A stretch of DNA of 64,000 bases, taken from assembly GCF_031845375.1 (NCBI RefSeq), contig NZ_JAVREK010000005.1:205247-269246 (forward strand), given 5' to 3'. The position numbers and the translations under genes are program-made. Shown one piece after another: positions 14,904-22,759 of this stretch; the stretch's first letter is position 1; each line of letters begins with the position of its first letter. This stretch comes from Streptomonospora wellingtoniae (GTDB taxonomy: Bacteria > Actinomycetota > Actinomycetes > Streptosporangiales > Streptosporangiaceae). The notes beneath the pieces were generated by a model. The model was not told where the DNA came from and did not search any database. It saw only the letters and a list, made by a program, of their open reading frames with translations.

Positions 14904-16841
14904 TCAGCCCGGCGCCATGTCGACGAATCGGCTGTAGTGCCCCTGGAACGCGACGGTGACCGTTGCCGTGGGGCCGTTGCGGTGCTTGGCGACGATGAGG
15001 TCGGCCTCGCCCGCCCGGGGAGACTCCTTCTCGTGCACGTCCTCGCGGTAGAGCAGGATGACCATGTCAGCGTCCTGCTCGATCGACCCCGACTCACGGA
15101 GGTCGCTGACCTGGGGCTTCTTGTCCGTTCGCTGCTCGGGCCCGCGGTTGAGCTGGGACAGGGCGATCACCGGGACCTCCAACTCCTTGGCCAGGAGCTT
15201 CAGCGACCGCGACATCTCCGAGACCTCCTGCTGGCGGCTCTCGACGCGTCCGGCCGAGCTCATCAGCTGGAGGTAGTCGACGACCACGAGCTTGAGGTCG
15301 TGCTGCTGCTTGAGGCGGCGGCACTTCGCGCGGATCTCCATCATCGCCAGGTTCGGCGAGTCGTCGATGAACAGCGGCGCGCCGGCGACCTCCCCCATCC
15401 GGCGGGCCAGACGAGCCCAGTCGTCGTCGGTCATCAGGCCCGACCGCATGGTGTGCAGCGGCACCCGGGCCTCGGCGGAGAGCAGCCGCATGACGATCTC
15501 GTTGCGGCCCATCTCCAGGCTGAAGAAGACGCTGGTGAGCTGGTGCTTGATCGAGGCGGCCCGGGCGAAGTCGAGAGCGAGGGTGGAGTTGTGGGTGGGG
15601 ATTCGCGAACGGGTGGCCAGATACAGGTGGTCGGGGTGGTCGACCTGAACGCAGCGCACCGGAACGCTGGGGACCCTGCGCGCCGCGACCACCCGGTGGG
15701 GCTCCCCGTGCGCCGCGGCGCTGTCCACAAGCTGGGGATCGAGTAGGGCGGGCGGAGTCCCGTTGGCGCCGGAGGGACCGCCCGAACCGGCAGGCGGCCC
15801 CGCCGGCGCCGTCCGGGTCACGCGGGCCGGCGCCCTCCGCCCGCCGGGTCTCATGCCCGGCGCACTGATGACGACGCCGGTCCCGCACTCCACTGCGGCG
15901 GCGATCTCGCCGGTCGTGGCGAGGCCGTGCACCGTCGGCCCCGCGGCGTCGCGGCGCAGCGTCGGCCACTGGTGCCGGGCGTCGGCCACGACCGCGGTGC
16001 CGTCGGCGAAGACCAGTTCGTAGCAGGGCCTGCGGTCCATCACGGAGGTGGCGGCGACGACGCGTGTGGGGGTGCCGTCGGCGGCCACGAGGTCCTCTCC
16101 CACTGCGACCTCGCCCATGGTGGTCCAGCCGCCGGGCGTAGGCAGCGGTGTGTCCAGCGCAAGCGCCTTGCCGACCGCCGGGCGCGCCGCGATGATGACC
16201 ATCTGCCCCGGGTGCAGGCCGTTGGAGAGTTGGTCGAAGTCGGTGAACCCGGTGGGCACGCCGGTCATCGAGCCGTCGTGCGCGGAGATCGCCTCGATCT
16301 CGTCCAGAGCCCCGGGCATGACGTCGCTCAGCGGCAGGTAGTCCTCGCCGGTGCGCTTCTCGGCGACGCGGTAGATCTCGGCCTGGGCATGGTCGACGAG
16401 GTCGTCGACCTCGCCGTCGCCCGAGTAGCCGATCTGGGCGATGCGGGTACCCGCCTCGACCAGGCGGCGCAGCACAGCGCGGTCGGCGACAATGCGGGCG
16501 TAGTAGCCGGCGTTGGCCGCAGTGGGGATCGCCTCGGTGAGAGTGTGCAGGTAGGGCGCTCCCCCCACCCGCGCGATCTCGCCGCGCTTGGTCAGCTCGG
16601 CGTTGACGGAGATCGCGTCGACCGGCTCGCCGCGGGAGAACAGGTCGACGACGACGTCGAAGACCGTCTGGTGCGCCGGCCGGTAGAAGTCGGCGGACCG
16701 CACGATCTCGACCACCTGGGTGATGGCCTCTTTGGAAAGCAGCATGCCGCCGAGCACGCTCTGCTCGGCCATGATGTCGTGCGGCGGTGTGCGCTCGAAT
16801 CCGGTGCCGGTGCCGTCCGGCGGGTGTTCGGCGACGCTCAC
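14904..16841 (-). CDS. dnaB: Replicative DNA helicase DnaB, interrupted by a mini-intein
   Basis: 645 codons; 452 residues after removal of a 193-residue intein (residues 226-418). DnaB is the hexameric fork helicase. The N-terminal domain (MAEQSVLGGMLLSKEAI) and linker precede the RecA-like motor domain. The P-loop ARPAVGK is split by the intein and resumes with STLALDF. Walker B is LVVVDYLQLMSS, and the arginine-finger region reads LIVAKHRNGPT. GTG 16841 has GGGGGAA about 6 bases upstream; the open frame continues much further but without support. A DnaA-box-rich intergenic region lies directly upstream. Splicing is needed for activity because the insertion breaks the ATP-binding loop. Confidence 0.95.
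   Translation of the reverse strand: MSVAEHPPDGTGTGFERTPPHDIMAEQSVLGGMLLSKEAITQVVEIVRSADFYRPAHQTVFDVVVDLFSRGEPVDAISVNAELTKRGEIARVGGAPYLHTLTEAIPTAANAGYYARIVADRAVLRRLVEAGTRIAQIGYSGDGEVDDLVDHAQAEIYRVAEKRTGEDYLPLSDVMPGALDEIEAISAHDGSMTGVPTGFTDFDQLSNGLHPGQMVIIAARPAVGKALALDTPLPTPGGWTTMGEVAVGEDLVAADGTPTRVVAATSVMDRRPCYELVFADGTAVVADARHQWPTLRRDAAGPTVHGLATTGEIAAAVECGTGVVISAPGMRPGGRRAPARVTRTAPAGPPAGSGGPSGANGTPPALLDPQLVDSAAAHGEPHRVVAARRVPSVPVRCVQVDHPDHLYLATRSRIPTHNSTLALDFARAASIKHQLTSVFFSLEMGRNEIVMRLLSAEARVPLHTMRSGLMTDDDWARLARRMGEVAGAPLFIDDSPNLAMMEIRAKCRRLKQQHDLKLVVVDYLQLMSSAGRVESRQQEVSEMSRSLKLLAKELEVPVIALSQLNRGPEQRTDKKPQVSDLRESGSIEQDADMVILLYREDVHEKESPRAGEADLIVAKHRNGPTATVTVAFQGHYSRFVDMAPG
15588..16166 (-). 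other. Class 3-type mini-intein in DnaB
   Basis: 193 codons inserted between Lys225 and the next extein residue, Ser. It begins ALALDTPLPTPGGWTTMGEV, so the usual first Cys/Ser is Ala. It ends SRIPTHN before Ser. A Trp is in block B (ADARHQW), a Cys in block F (VRCVQVDHPDHLYLA) and a Thr in block G (IPTHN). This Trp-Cys-Thr trio with no N-terminal nucleophile is the published mark of class 3 inteins, which splice through the block F Cys. No homing endonuclease domain fits in this length. It should self-excise after translation. Confidence 0.9.
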
Positions 16842-17180
16842 GTGGATTCCCCCTGCTTCACGGTCGGCATGTCGAGCATGCCCGAGCCTGGATTCTCGCG
16901 ACTGCGGGACCCGCAGCGCAAAGCAGCCTGTGGACGGACTTGGGGAGATCCTGTGGACCACTGGGGTTAATCTGCGGATAGCTTGTGCACAGTGCCTGTG
17001 GATAACTTCGGACTCCGGTGCCGATATCCCCAGTGACCTGCGATCATGTTGTGCACCGGCTGTGCGCGAAAGAAATTTCCCCAGCGGCTGTCCACAAGTT
17101 ATCCACAGGCCCCTGATGTGGTGGACAACTCTGCACAGCGAGTCGAACGTGTGTCCGTTATCCCCTACCGTTGCAAGGAC
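16842..17180. promoter_or_regulatory. DnaA-box cluster between dnaB and the MATE gene
   Basis: 339 bases without a gene. Two perfect 9-mers (16998-17006, reading TTATCCACA on the minus strand, and 17099-17107 on the plus strand) are joined by near matches: 16930-16938, 16953-16961, 16974-16982, 16984-16992, 17088-17096 and 17120-17128. This density is comparable to oriC. It may bind DnaA to control dnaB or to titrate DnaA. Confidence 0.65.
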
Positions 17181-18533
17181 ATGCCCGCTCTCCTCTCGGC
17201 GCCGCCGTTCCGCCACGCCCACGACCGCGAGATCTTCCGGCTCGCCGTGCCGACCTTCTTCGCACTGGTGTCCGAGCCGCTGTTCCTGCTCAGCGACACC
17301 GCCATCGTGGGCACGCTGGGCACGGCGCAGCTTGGCGGCCTGGGTGTGGCCGGCCAGGTGCTGATGACCCTGGCGAACCTGTGCATCTTCCTGGCCTACG
17401 GGACCACCTCGGCCGTCGCCCGCCGCGTCGGCGCCGGCGAGATCGCCGCCGGGCTGCGCAGCGGCATCGACGGCGTATGGCTGGCGCTGCTGATCGGCGC
17501 AGGCATCCTCGCGCTGGGCTACCCGGCCGCGCCGTGGCTGGTCGAGGCGCTGGGCGCATCGCCCGAGGTAGCCCCGCACGCACTCGTCTACCTGCGCATC
17601 AGCCTGCTCAGCACACCCGGGCTGCTGGTCGTCATGGCGGGCACCGGCGTCCTGCGGGGGCTGCAGGACGCCACGACTCCGCTCGTGGTGGCCGTGGGCG
17701 CCAACCTCGCCAACATCGGGCTGGCAGCATTGCTGGTGCTCGCGCTGGACTGGGGGATCGCCGGCTCGGCCTGGGCCACCGTCGCCGCCCAGACCGCCGG
17801 AGCCGCCGTCTACGCCGCCGTCGTCCTGCGTGCGGCACGCCGCCACGGCGTCTCCGCCGCCCCCAGCTCAGAGGGTCTGCGCGCGGCCGCGGGCGCCGGA
17901 GTCGCGCTGTTCGTACGCACCGTCTCGCTGCGCGTCGTACTGGTGGTGTGCACCGCCGTCGCCGCGCGGCTGGGAGACCCCGAGATCGCCGCGCACCAGG
18001 TCGCCACCCAGATCTGGTCGCTGCTGGTGTTCGCCATGGACGCGATCGCGATCGCCGGGCAGGCCATCATCGGCCGCTACCTGGGCGCCTCCGATCCCCG
18101 GGGCGCCCGCGCGGCCACCCGCCGCATGGTCGAGTGGGGCGTACTCGCCGGCCTGCTGTTCGCCCTTGCGGTCTTCGCCGTGCGGCCCTGGGCACCGCTG
18201 CTGTTCACCGACGACCCTCAGGTGCGCGGCCTGCTGCTGGGCGCTCTCGTCGTGGTGGCCCTCATGCAGCCGCTGAGCGGAGTAGTGATGGTGCTCGACG
18301 GCATCCTGATGGGCGCGGGAGACCAGCGCTACCTCGCCTGGGCGAGCTTCTGGACCATGCTGGTGTTCCTGCCCTGCGCCGCCGCGGTGCGGGTCGGCTT
18401 GGCCGACGCTCCGCAGTACGGCCTGACGGGGCTGTGGTGCGCGTTCGCCGTGTGGATGGCCGCCCGCGGCGCCACCCTGGCGCTGCGGGCGCGCGGCGAC
18501 GCCTGGCTGGTGAGCGGGGCCGCGCGCCCCTGA
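17181..18533 (+). CDS. MATE-family multidrug efflux transporter
   Basis: 450 residues with about 12 hydrophobic helices in two repeats, the DinF-like branch of MATE exporters, which use Na+ or H+ gradients to expel cationic drugs. FRLAVPTFFALVSEPLFLLSD and the repeat-2 segment beginning near residue 245 are typical. ATG 17181 is only 9 bases after TACCGT, a -10-like hexamer, so the transcript may be almost leaderless; an upstream in-frame GTG near 17150 is less likely. It is divergent from dnaB across the DnaA-box cluster. Substrate unknown. Confidence 0.85.
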   Translation: MPALLSAPPFRHAHDREIFRLAVPTFFALVSEPLFLLSDTAIVGTLGTAQLGGLGVAGQVLMTLANLCIFLAYGTTSAVARRVGAGEIAAGLRSGIDGVWLALLIGAGILALGYPAAPWLVEALGASPEVAPHALVYLRISLLSTPGLLVVMAGTGVLRGLQDATTPLVVAVGANLANIGLAALLVLALDWGIAGSAWATVAAQTAGAAVYAAVVLRAARRHGVSAAPSSEGLRAAAGAGVALFVRTVSLRVVLVVCTAVAARLGDPEIAAHQVATQIWSLLVFAMDAIAIAGQAIIGRYLGASDPRGARAATRRMVEWGVLAGLLFALAVFAVRPWAPLLFTDDPQVRGLLLGALVVVALMQPLSGVVMVLDGILMGAGDQRYLAWASFWTMLVFLPCAAAVRVGLADAPQYGLTGLWCAFAVWMAARGATLALRARGDAWLVSGAARP

Positions 18534-18537
18534 CCGC

Positions 18538-18577
18538 CCGCCCTCCCGGTCGCCGGAGCCGGCAGCCGGGAGGGCGG
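18538..18577. terminator. Hairpin between convergent MATE and amidase genes
   Basis: Arms 18538-18549 and 18566-18577 form a perfect 12-bp stem with a 16-base loop, starting 5 bases after the MATE stop. Confidence 0.75.
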
Positions 18578-18593
18578 CGCAGGCCAACCGGTC

Positions 18594-19415
18594 TCAGTTG
18601 TCCCGGGGACCCACCGCCGGCCCGTGGTAGAAGAGCGCCCGGCTCTCGTCGGCGGGGACGTCGGGATAGGTGGGCAGGTGCTCCTCGGGCACGTCGGAGT
18701 CCCCGCGCTGCATCAACCGCGCCTTGAGGCCGCGCAGCCGTGACCGGACGTCGCTGCGCAGCTGCGGCAGCAGCGCATACAGCCGGTCGCCGGGACAGGC
18801 GGTGGCGTTGTAGTCGCGGTGGCCGACGATCGCGTCGGCCGGGTCGAGGCCGTAGGCCAGGCACAGCCATGCGCAGGTTTCGGTGAGCGCGCCCATCAGG
18901 TCCCGCGGCGGCGTCGCCGACACGTAGTTGCCCTCGTTCTCGATGCCGATCGTGTGGCTGTTGTGGTTGGCCGTGTGCGCTCCCACGAGGTGGTGGCCCT
19001 CGGCGATGGCCTTCAGGGATCGGTTGCGGCCCTCCATGATGTGCCCGCCCCGGCTGATGGTCAGCTGCTGCCCGGTGTCGTTCCAGCCGTTCGTGTCCAT
19101 GTGGTAGTTCTGGATCGCCCGGGAAAGCGCGAAGGCGTGGCCCTTGCTGTGGTTTGCGCTGTTGGCCGTGGCGGTGTGGTGCACAACGATCCGGTCCGGC
19201 GGGGACGGGCGCATCACGGCCCAGCTCTTGGGCCTGCGGGCGTTCCAATCGCCGCGGGTGTAGACCGTCGGCTGCGCTCCCGCGAGCGCGTCGCCGGCCG
19301 CGGCCAGGTCGATGGCGCCGCCGAGCAGGACTCCTCCGGCCGCCAGGGCGGCTCCGTGCAGGACGCTGCGGCGCTCGACGCCGACGTCCGTTCTCTCCGC
19401 ATCCCGACTGGACAT
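18594..19415 (-). CDS. Secreted N-acetylmuramoyl-L-alanine amidase / PGRP-domain protein
   Basis: 273 residues. A twin-Arg type signal (ERRSVLHGAALAAGGVLLGG) suggests Tat export. The amidase_2/PGRP domain has zinc-ligand histidines in IVVHHTA and VGHRDYNATACPGD, and the Cys of ACPGD is typical of the family. It would cleave the bond between MurNAc and L-Ala in peptidoglycan. ATG 19415 is preceded by GTGAGG. A C-terminal low-complexity tail ends near a PRDN stop. It is convergent with the MATE gene; its own promoter lies in 19416-19529. Confidence 0.85.
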   Translation of the reverse strand: MSSRDAERTDVGVERRSVLHGAALAAGGVLLGGAIDLAAAGDALAGAQPTVYTRGDWNARRPKSWAVMRPSPPDRIVVHHTATANSANHSKGHAFALSRAIQNYHMDTNGWNDTGQQLTISRGGHIMEGRNRSLKAIAEGHHLVGAHTANHNSHTIGIENEGNYVSATPPRDLMGALTETCAWLCLAYGLDPADAIVGHRDYNATACPGDRLYALLPQLRSDVRSRLRGLKARLMQRGDSDVPEEHLPTYPDVPADESRALFYHGPAVGPRDN

Positions 19416-19529
19416 AACGGCCTCACCCTTCCTGTGGAGCTGCGGGCCCACAGGACAAGGTAAGTCACTCTTTGTCATTGAAGCGTTACATCATGTCGGC
19501 GTGTCGCAGAGGCCCGCGGACGCACGAAA

Positions 19530-19556
19530 AGGCCCCGGCCCGTGGGGCCGGGGCCT
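19530..19556 (-). terminator. Rho-independent terminator of the rpsF-ssb-rpsR-rplI unit
   Basis: A perfect 12-bp stem (19530-19541 with 19545-19556) and a 3-base loop, followed on the minus strand by TTTTCG. It is 19 bases beyond the rplI stop. Confidence 0.88.
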
Positions 19557-19574
19557 GGTCAGGCGGTCGGTCGA

Positions 19575-20021
19575 TCAGACGCCGACGACCTGAACGGCGA
19601 TGGTTGCGCTGATCTCAGGGTGCAGGCGGATCTGCACCTTGTGGTCGCCCACCGACTTGATCGGGTTGCGGATCTCGATCCGGCGCTTGTCGACCTCGGG
19701 GCCGCCGGCCGACTTCACGGCCTCGGCGACGTCGCCGGCGGTGACCGAGCCGAACAGGCGACCGCCGTCACCAGCGCGCTGGTTCAGCTTCACGCGCATG
19801 GAGTTGAGTCGGCCCGCGACCTGCTGGGCGTCCTCAAGGCTGCGGATCTCCCGGGCCGAACGGGCGCGGCGGATCGAGTCGATCTGCTTCTGCCCGCCGC
19901 GGGTCCACCGGATGGCGAAACCGCGGGGCAGCAGGTAGTTGCGGCCGTAACCGTCCTTCACCTCGACGACGTCGCCCGGGGCGCCGAGGCCGGTGACCTC
20001 TTGGGTCAGAATCAGCTTCAC
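19575..20021 (-). CDS. rplI: 50S ribosomal protein L9
   Basis: 148 residues, the usual length. The N-terminal domain MKLILTQEVTGLGAPGDVVEVKDGYGRNYLLP contains the L9 signature, a long connecting helix follows, and the C-terminal domain ends VQVVGV (sequence named in parts). It binds 23S rRNA. GTG 20021 has GGGAGG 7 bases upstream. It is last in the rpsF-ssb-rpsR-rplI unit, 25 bases after rpsR. Confidence 0.97.
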   Translation of the reverse strand: MKLILTQEVTGLGAPGDVVEVKDGYGRNYLLPRGFAIRWTRGGQKQIDSIRRARSAREIRSLEDAQQVAGRLNSMRVKLNQRAGDGGRLFGSVTAGDVAEAVKSAGGPEVDKRRIEIRNPIKSVGDHKVQIRLHPEISATIAVQVVGV

Positions 20022-20046
20022 GACAAACCTCCCTCGAAAATCCCCG

Positions 20047-20283
20047 TTAGCGAGCGGTGCTGGTGTAGGGCAGCAGCGCCATCTCGCGAGCGTTCTTGAT
20101 CGCGGTCGCGACGTCGCGCTGGTGCTGCGTGCAGTTGCCGGTCACCCGGCGGGCACGGATCTTGCCCCGGTCGGAGATGAACTTCCGAAGCAGGGTCGTG
20201 TCCTTGTAGTCGATGTAGGTCAGCTTTTCCTGACAGAACAGGCAAACCTTCTTCTTGGGCTTGCGCGCTGCCGGCTTCGCCAT
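20047..20283 (-). CDS. rpsR: 30S ribosomal protein S18
   Basis: 78 residues. The zinc-ribbon cysteines CLFC and the later NCTQH are kept, so this is the zinc-binding (C+) form rather than the zinc-free paralog made under zinc limitation in some actinobacteria. It binds S6 and 16S rRNA in the platform of the small subunit. AAAGGAG precedes ATG 20283. It lies between ssb and rplI. Confidence 0.97.
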   Translation of the reverse strand: MAKPAARKPKKKVCLFCQEKLTYIDYKDTTLLRKFISDRGKIRARRVTGNCTQHQRDVATAIKNAREMALLPYTSTAR

Positions 20284-20390
20284 CGTGGTGCTCCTTTAGC
20301 AAGAGCCCCGGATCTCCCGGGGATGGTCATTCGGACAGGATCGCGGGCGCGCACGGCGTCGGCCGCGCGTCTCCGCGAGTGGGACAGCGG

Positions 20391-20957
20391 TCAGAACGGG
20401 GGCTCGTCGGAGTAGCCTCCGCCACCGCCGCCGAAACCGCCGCCGGTGGCCCAGGGGTCGTCAGCCGGAGGACCGGACCGGCCGCCCTGGGGCCCGCCGA
20501 AGCCGCCCCCCTGGTTGCCGTAGCCTCCGCCGCCGCCCTGGCCTTGGCCCTGGCCGCCACCGCCGCCGAAACCGCCGCCTTGACCGCCTTGGCGCTGCAC
20601 CTTGGTCACCTTGGCGGTGGCACTGCGCAGCGCGGGGCCGACCTCGTCGACGTCGATCTCGAAGACGGTGCGCTTCTCGCCTTCCTTGGTCTCGAAGGAG
20701 CGCTGCTTGAGGCGGCCCTGCACGATGACGCGCATGCCTCGCTGCAGGCTCTCGGCCACGTTCTCCGCGTACTGCCGCCATACCGAGCAGGTGAGGAACA
20801 TCGACTCGCCGTCGCGCCACTCACTGCTCTGCCGGTCGAAGATGCGCGGGGTCGAGGCCACGCGGAAGTTGGCGACCGCGGCACCGCTGGGGGTGAATCG
20901 CAGCTCCGGGTCGTCGACGAGGTTGCCGACGAGCGTGATCTGGGTTTCGCCTGCCAT
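20391..20957 (-). CDS. ssb: Single-stranded DNA-binding protein
   Basis: 188 residues. The OB fold spans residues 1-110 (ITLVGNLVDDPELRFTPSG, VWRQYAENVAESLQRGMRVI). A Gly/Gln-rich disordered linker occupies 122-180, and the acidic tip DEPPF recruits partner proteins. It protects ssDNA at forks and in repair. It lies between rpsF and rpsR, the standard bacterial order. The ATG 20957 start agrees with family length. Confidence 0.96.
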   Translation of the reverse strand: MAGETQITLVGNLVDDPELRFTPSGAAVANFRVASTPRIFDRQSSEWRDGESMFLTCSVWRQYAENVAESLQRGMRVIVQGRLKQRSFETKEGEKRTVFEIDVDEVGPALRSATAKVTKVQRQGGQGGGFGGGGGQGQGQGGGGGYGNQGGGFGGPQGGRSGPPADDPWATGGGFGGGGGGYSDEPPF

Positions 20958-21049
20958 GGATCGGCTCCGGTTCGACTAGTTCGGATCAGGCGTGCGGGCG
21001 GGGAACGCCGGGCGGTCGGGCGCCGGTGGCCGCTGGGGTTCGGCTGCGC

Positions 21050-21340
21050 CTAGTGCGCCGCGGGGCGCAGGATCTTCGTGCGCAGCACGGCCTCGGTCAG
21101 GTTGAGCTGGCGGTCCAGCTCCTTGACCGTCGCGGGCTCGGCCTGCAGGTCGATCACCGCGTAGATGCCGTCGGTGTTCTTGGCGATGTCGTAGGACAGG
21201 CGCCGCTTGCCCCAGACGTCGACCTTCTCGACCGTTCCGCCGTCGTTGCGGACGACCCCGAGGAACTGCTCCAGCGACGGGGAAACCGTACGCTCGTCGA
21301 GGCTGGGGTCGAGGATGACCATAACTTCGTAACGACGCAT
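21050..21340 (-). CDS. rpsF: 30S ribosomal protein S6
   Basis: 96 residues. MRRYEVMVILDPSLDERTV opens the family, with the beta-strand segment GKRRLSYDIAKNTDGIYAVIDLQA near the middle (named as parts). It pairs with S18 in the platform. ATG 21340 follows GAGGAGG by 12 bases; the longer frame is unlikely. It is first in the unit with ssb, rpsR and rplI, 90 bases downstream of the GT87-like gene. Confidence 0.96.
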   Translation of the reverse strand: MRRYEVMVILDPSLDERTVSPSLEQFLGVVRNDGGTVEKVDVWGKRRLSYDIAKNTDGIYAVIDLQAEPATVKELDRQLNLTEAVLRTKILRPAAH

Positions 21341-21430
21341 GGGCGTTCGTACCTCCTCTGGACTGTCGCGGCCATGGTCTCTCCATGGCAGGAGGGCATT
21401 GAGCCAGACGAGAGCCAAGGCTACCAGCAG

Positions 21431-22759
21431 TCAAGCCCGCTGATCGCCCTTACGCAGGCAATCCACAACCGTCAGCGCGCACAGCGCTGCGACCGCGGCC
21501 AGCCGCCCCAGCAGCACGAGCGCATAGCCCGTGAAGGGCAGGCCGGCGGGCGCACCCGCGCTCGCGGGGTCGCTCTGCTGGGACACGTGGAGCAGGTGCT
21601 GCCAGATGCCGAAGAAGTAGCAGACCTCGGCCAGCTGCCAGAGGCCGAAGACCGCCAGCGCGGTACCCGGGCGCACCGTACGCGGCCAGGCCAGGGCCGC
21701 CAGCGGCAGCAGCCACAGCACGAACTGCGGCGACCACACCTTGTTGGTCATCAGGAACGCGGCGACCACCAGGAGCACCAGCTGCTCCAGCGGCGGCCTG
21801 CGGCGGGCGAGGAGCCCGAGCAGGGCGATCGCGGCGCAGGCGAGCACGAGCGCGCCCGTTCCCGTGGCGTTGACCAGATCCAGGTCGCCGGAGTCGAAGA
21901 GCCCGTAGCCGCCCAGGAAGTAGTAGACCGAACCCCAGTCGGTGCCGCGCTCCCGGCTGAACGTGAAGAAGGTGGCCCAGTTGTGCGGCGCCGCCAGGTA
22001 GACGGGCAGGTTCACGGCCGCCCAGGCGAGGACGGCTCCGGCGAGGGTGCGCAGGAAGTCCGCCGCCGGCGGCCCGCCCTCCTTGCGCCACAGCTCGCGC
22101 ACCATCAGCACGAACATCGGCCCGAAGACCAGGAACGGGTAGAACTTCGCAGCAGTGGCCAGGCCGATCAGCGCGCCCGCGGTCCACATGCGCCCGCGGG
22201 AGTAGAACGCGAGCCCGCCCGCCAGCAGCGCGACCGCGAGCAGGTCCCAGTTGATCAGCCCCGCCAGCACCGCCGACGGGGCCAGCGCGACGAGACCGCC
22301 GGCGAGCAGCGCCGCGCGCGGCCGGTAGGCGGTGTCCGCGGGATCCAGCCCGCCGCGGCCCGCGATGCGGCCGGTTGCCACCACCGCGGCGATCAGGCAG
22401 CAGCCGAGCACCACCGCGGTCAGGTCGAAGTAGGCGAAGGCGCGGCCGACGCCCTCCGGTAGCCAGGACACCGCGCGGGAGGCGGCGTACATCAGACCGC
22501 CGGTCAGCACGGGGTACTCGGTGGGCACGTCGAGGTAGGGGACCTGGCCGCCGCCCAGCCCGTCGCGGTAGTACAGCGGGAACACGTCGCTGTAGCAGGC
22601 GTAGGTGTACTGGCCGCCGTCGGTCCATGCGCCGCCGAACCGGCACGGCCACTTCGCGAGGTAGGCGAGGACCGCGCCGACTGCGCCGAGGGCGACCAGC
22701 CAGAGTCCGCTCCGCCCTGACTCCTGGGATACACGCCGCGGGCCGGGAGCCATCGTCAT
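21431..22759 (-). CDS. GT87-like (DUF2029) polyprenol-phosphate mannosyltransferase, integral membrane
   Basis: 442 residues with about 10 hydrophobic helices. It matches the GT-C fold family that includes mycobacterial PimE-type enzymes: a DVPTEYPVL loop with an acidic residue after the first helix, AAKFYPF, and a conserved NLPVYLAAP segment. By family it transfers mannose from a lipid carrier on the outer face of the membrane; the acceptor is unknown. ATG 22759 overlaps the PBP stop as ATGA, so translation is coupled. The same pairing ponA1-Rv0051 occurs in M. tuberculosis ahead of rpsF. Confidence 0.75.
   Translation of the reverse strand: MTMAPGPRRVSQESGRSGLWLVALGAVGAVLAYLAKWPCRFGGAWTDGGQYTYACYSDVFPLYYRDGLGGGQVPYLDVPTEYPVLTGGLMYAASRAVSWLPEGVGRAFAYFDLTAVVLGCCLIAAVVATGRIAGRGGLDPADTAYRPRAALLAGGLVALAPSAVLAGLINWDLLAVALLAGGLAFYSRGRMWTAGALIGLATAAKFYPFLVFGPMFVLMVRELWRKEGGPPAADFLRTLAGAVLAWAAVNLPVYLAAPHNWATFFTFSRERGTDWGSVYYFLGGYGLFDSGDLDLVNATGTGALVLACAAIALLGLLARRRPPLEQLVLLVVAAFLMTNKVWSPQFVLWLLPLAALAWPRTVRPGTALAVFGLWQLAEVCYFFGIWQHLLHVSQQSDPASAGAPAGLPFTGYALVLLGRLAAVAALCALTVVDCLRKGDQRA

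Noticed and set aside
16842..17846. In-frame extension of dnaB to 980 codons
   Set aside because: It runs through the DnaA-box region and antisense to the MATE gene, has no homology to DnaB, and the GTG at 16841 has a ribosome site and the family N-terminus.
20047..20283. Zinc-free S18 paralog made under zinc limitation
   Set aside because: All zinc-ribbon residues (CxxC and CxxH) are kept, and the gene sits in the main rpsF-ssb-rpsR-rplI unit.
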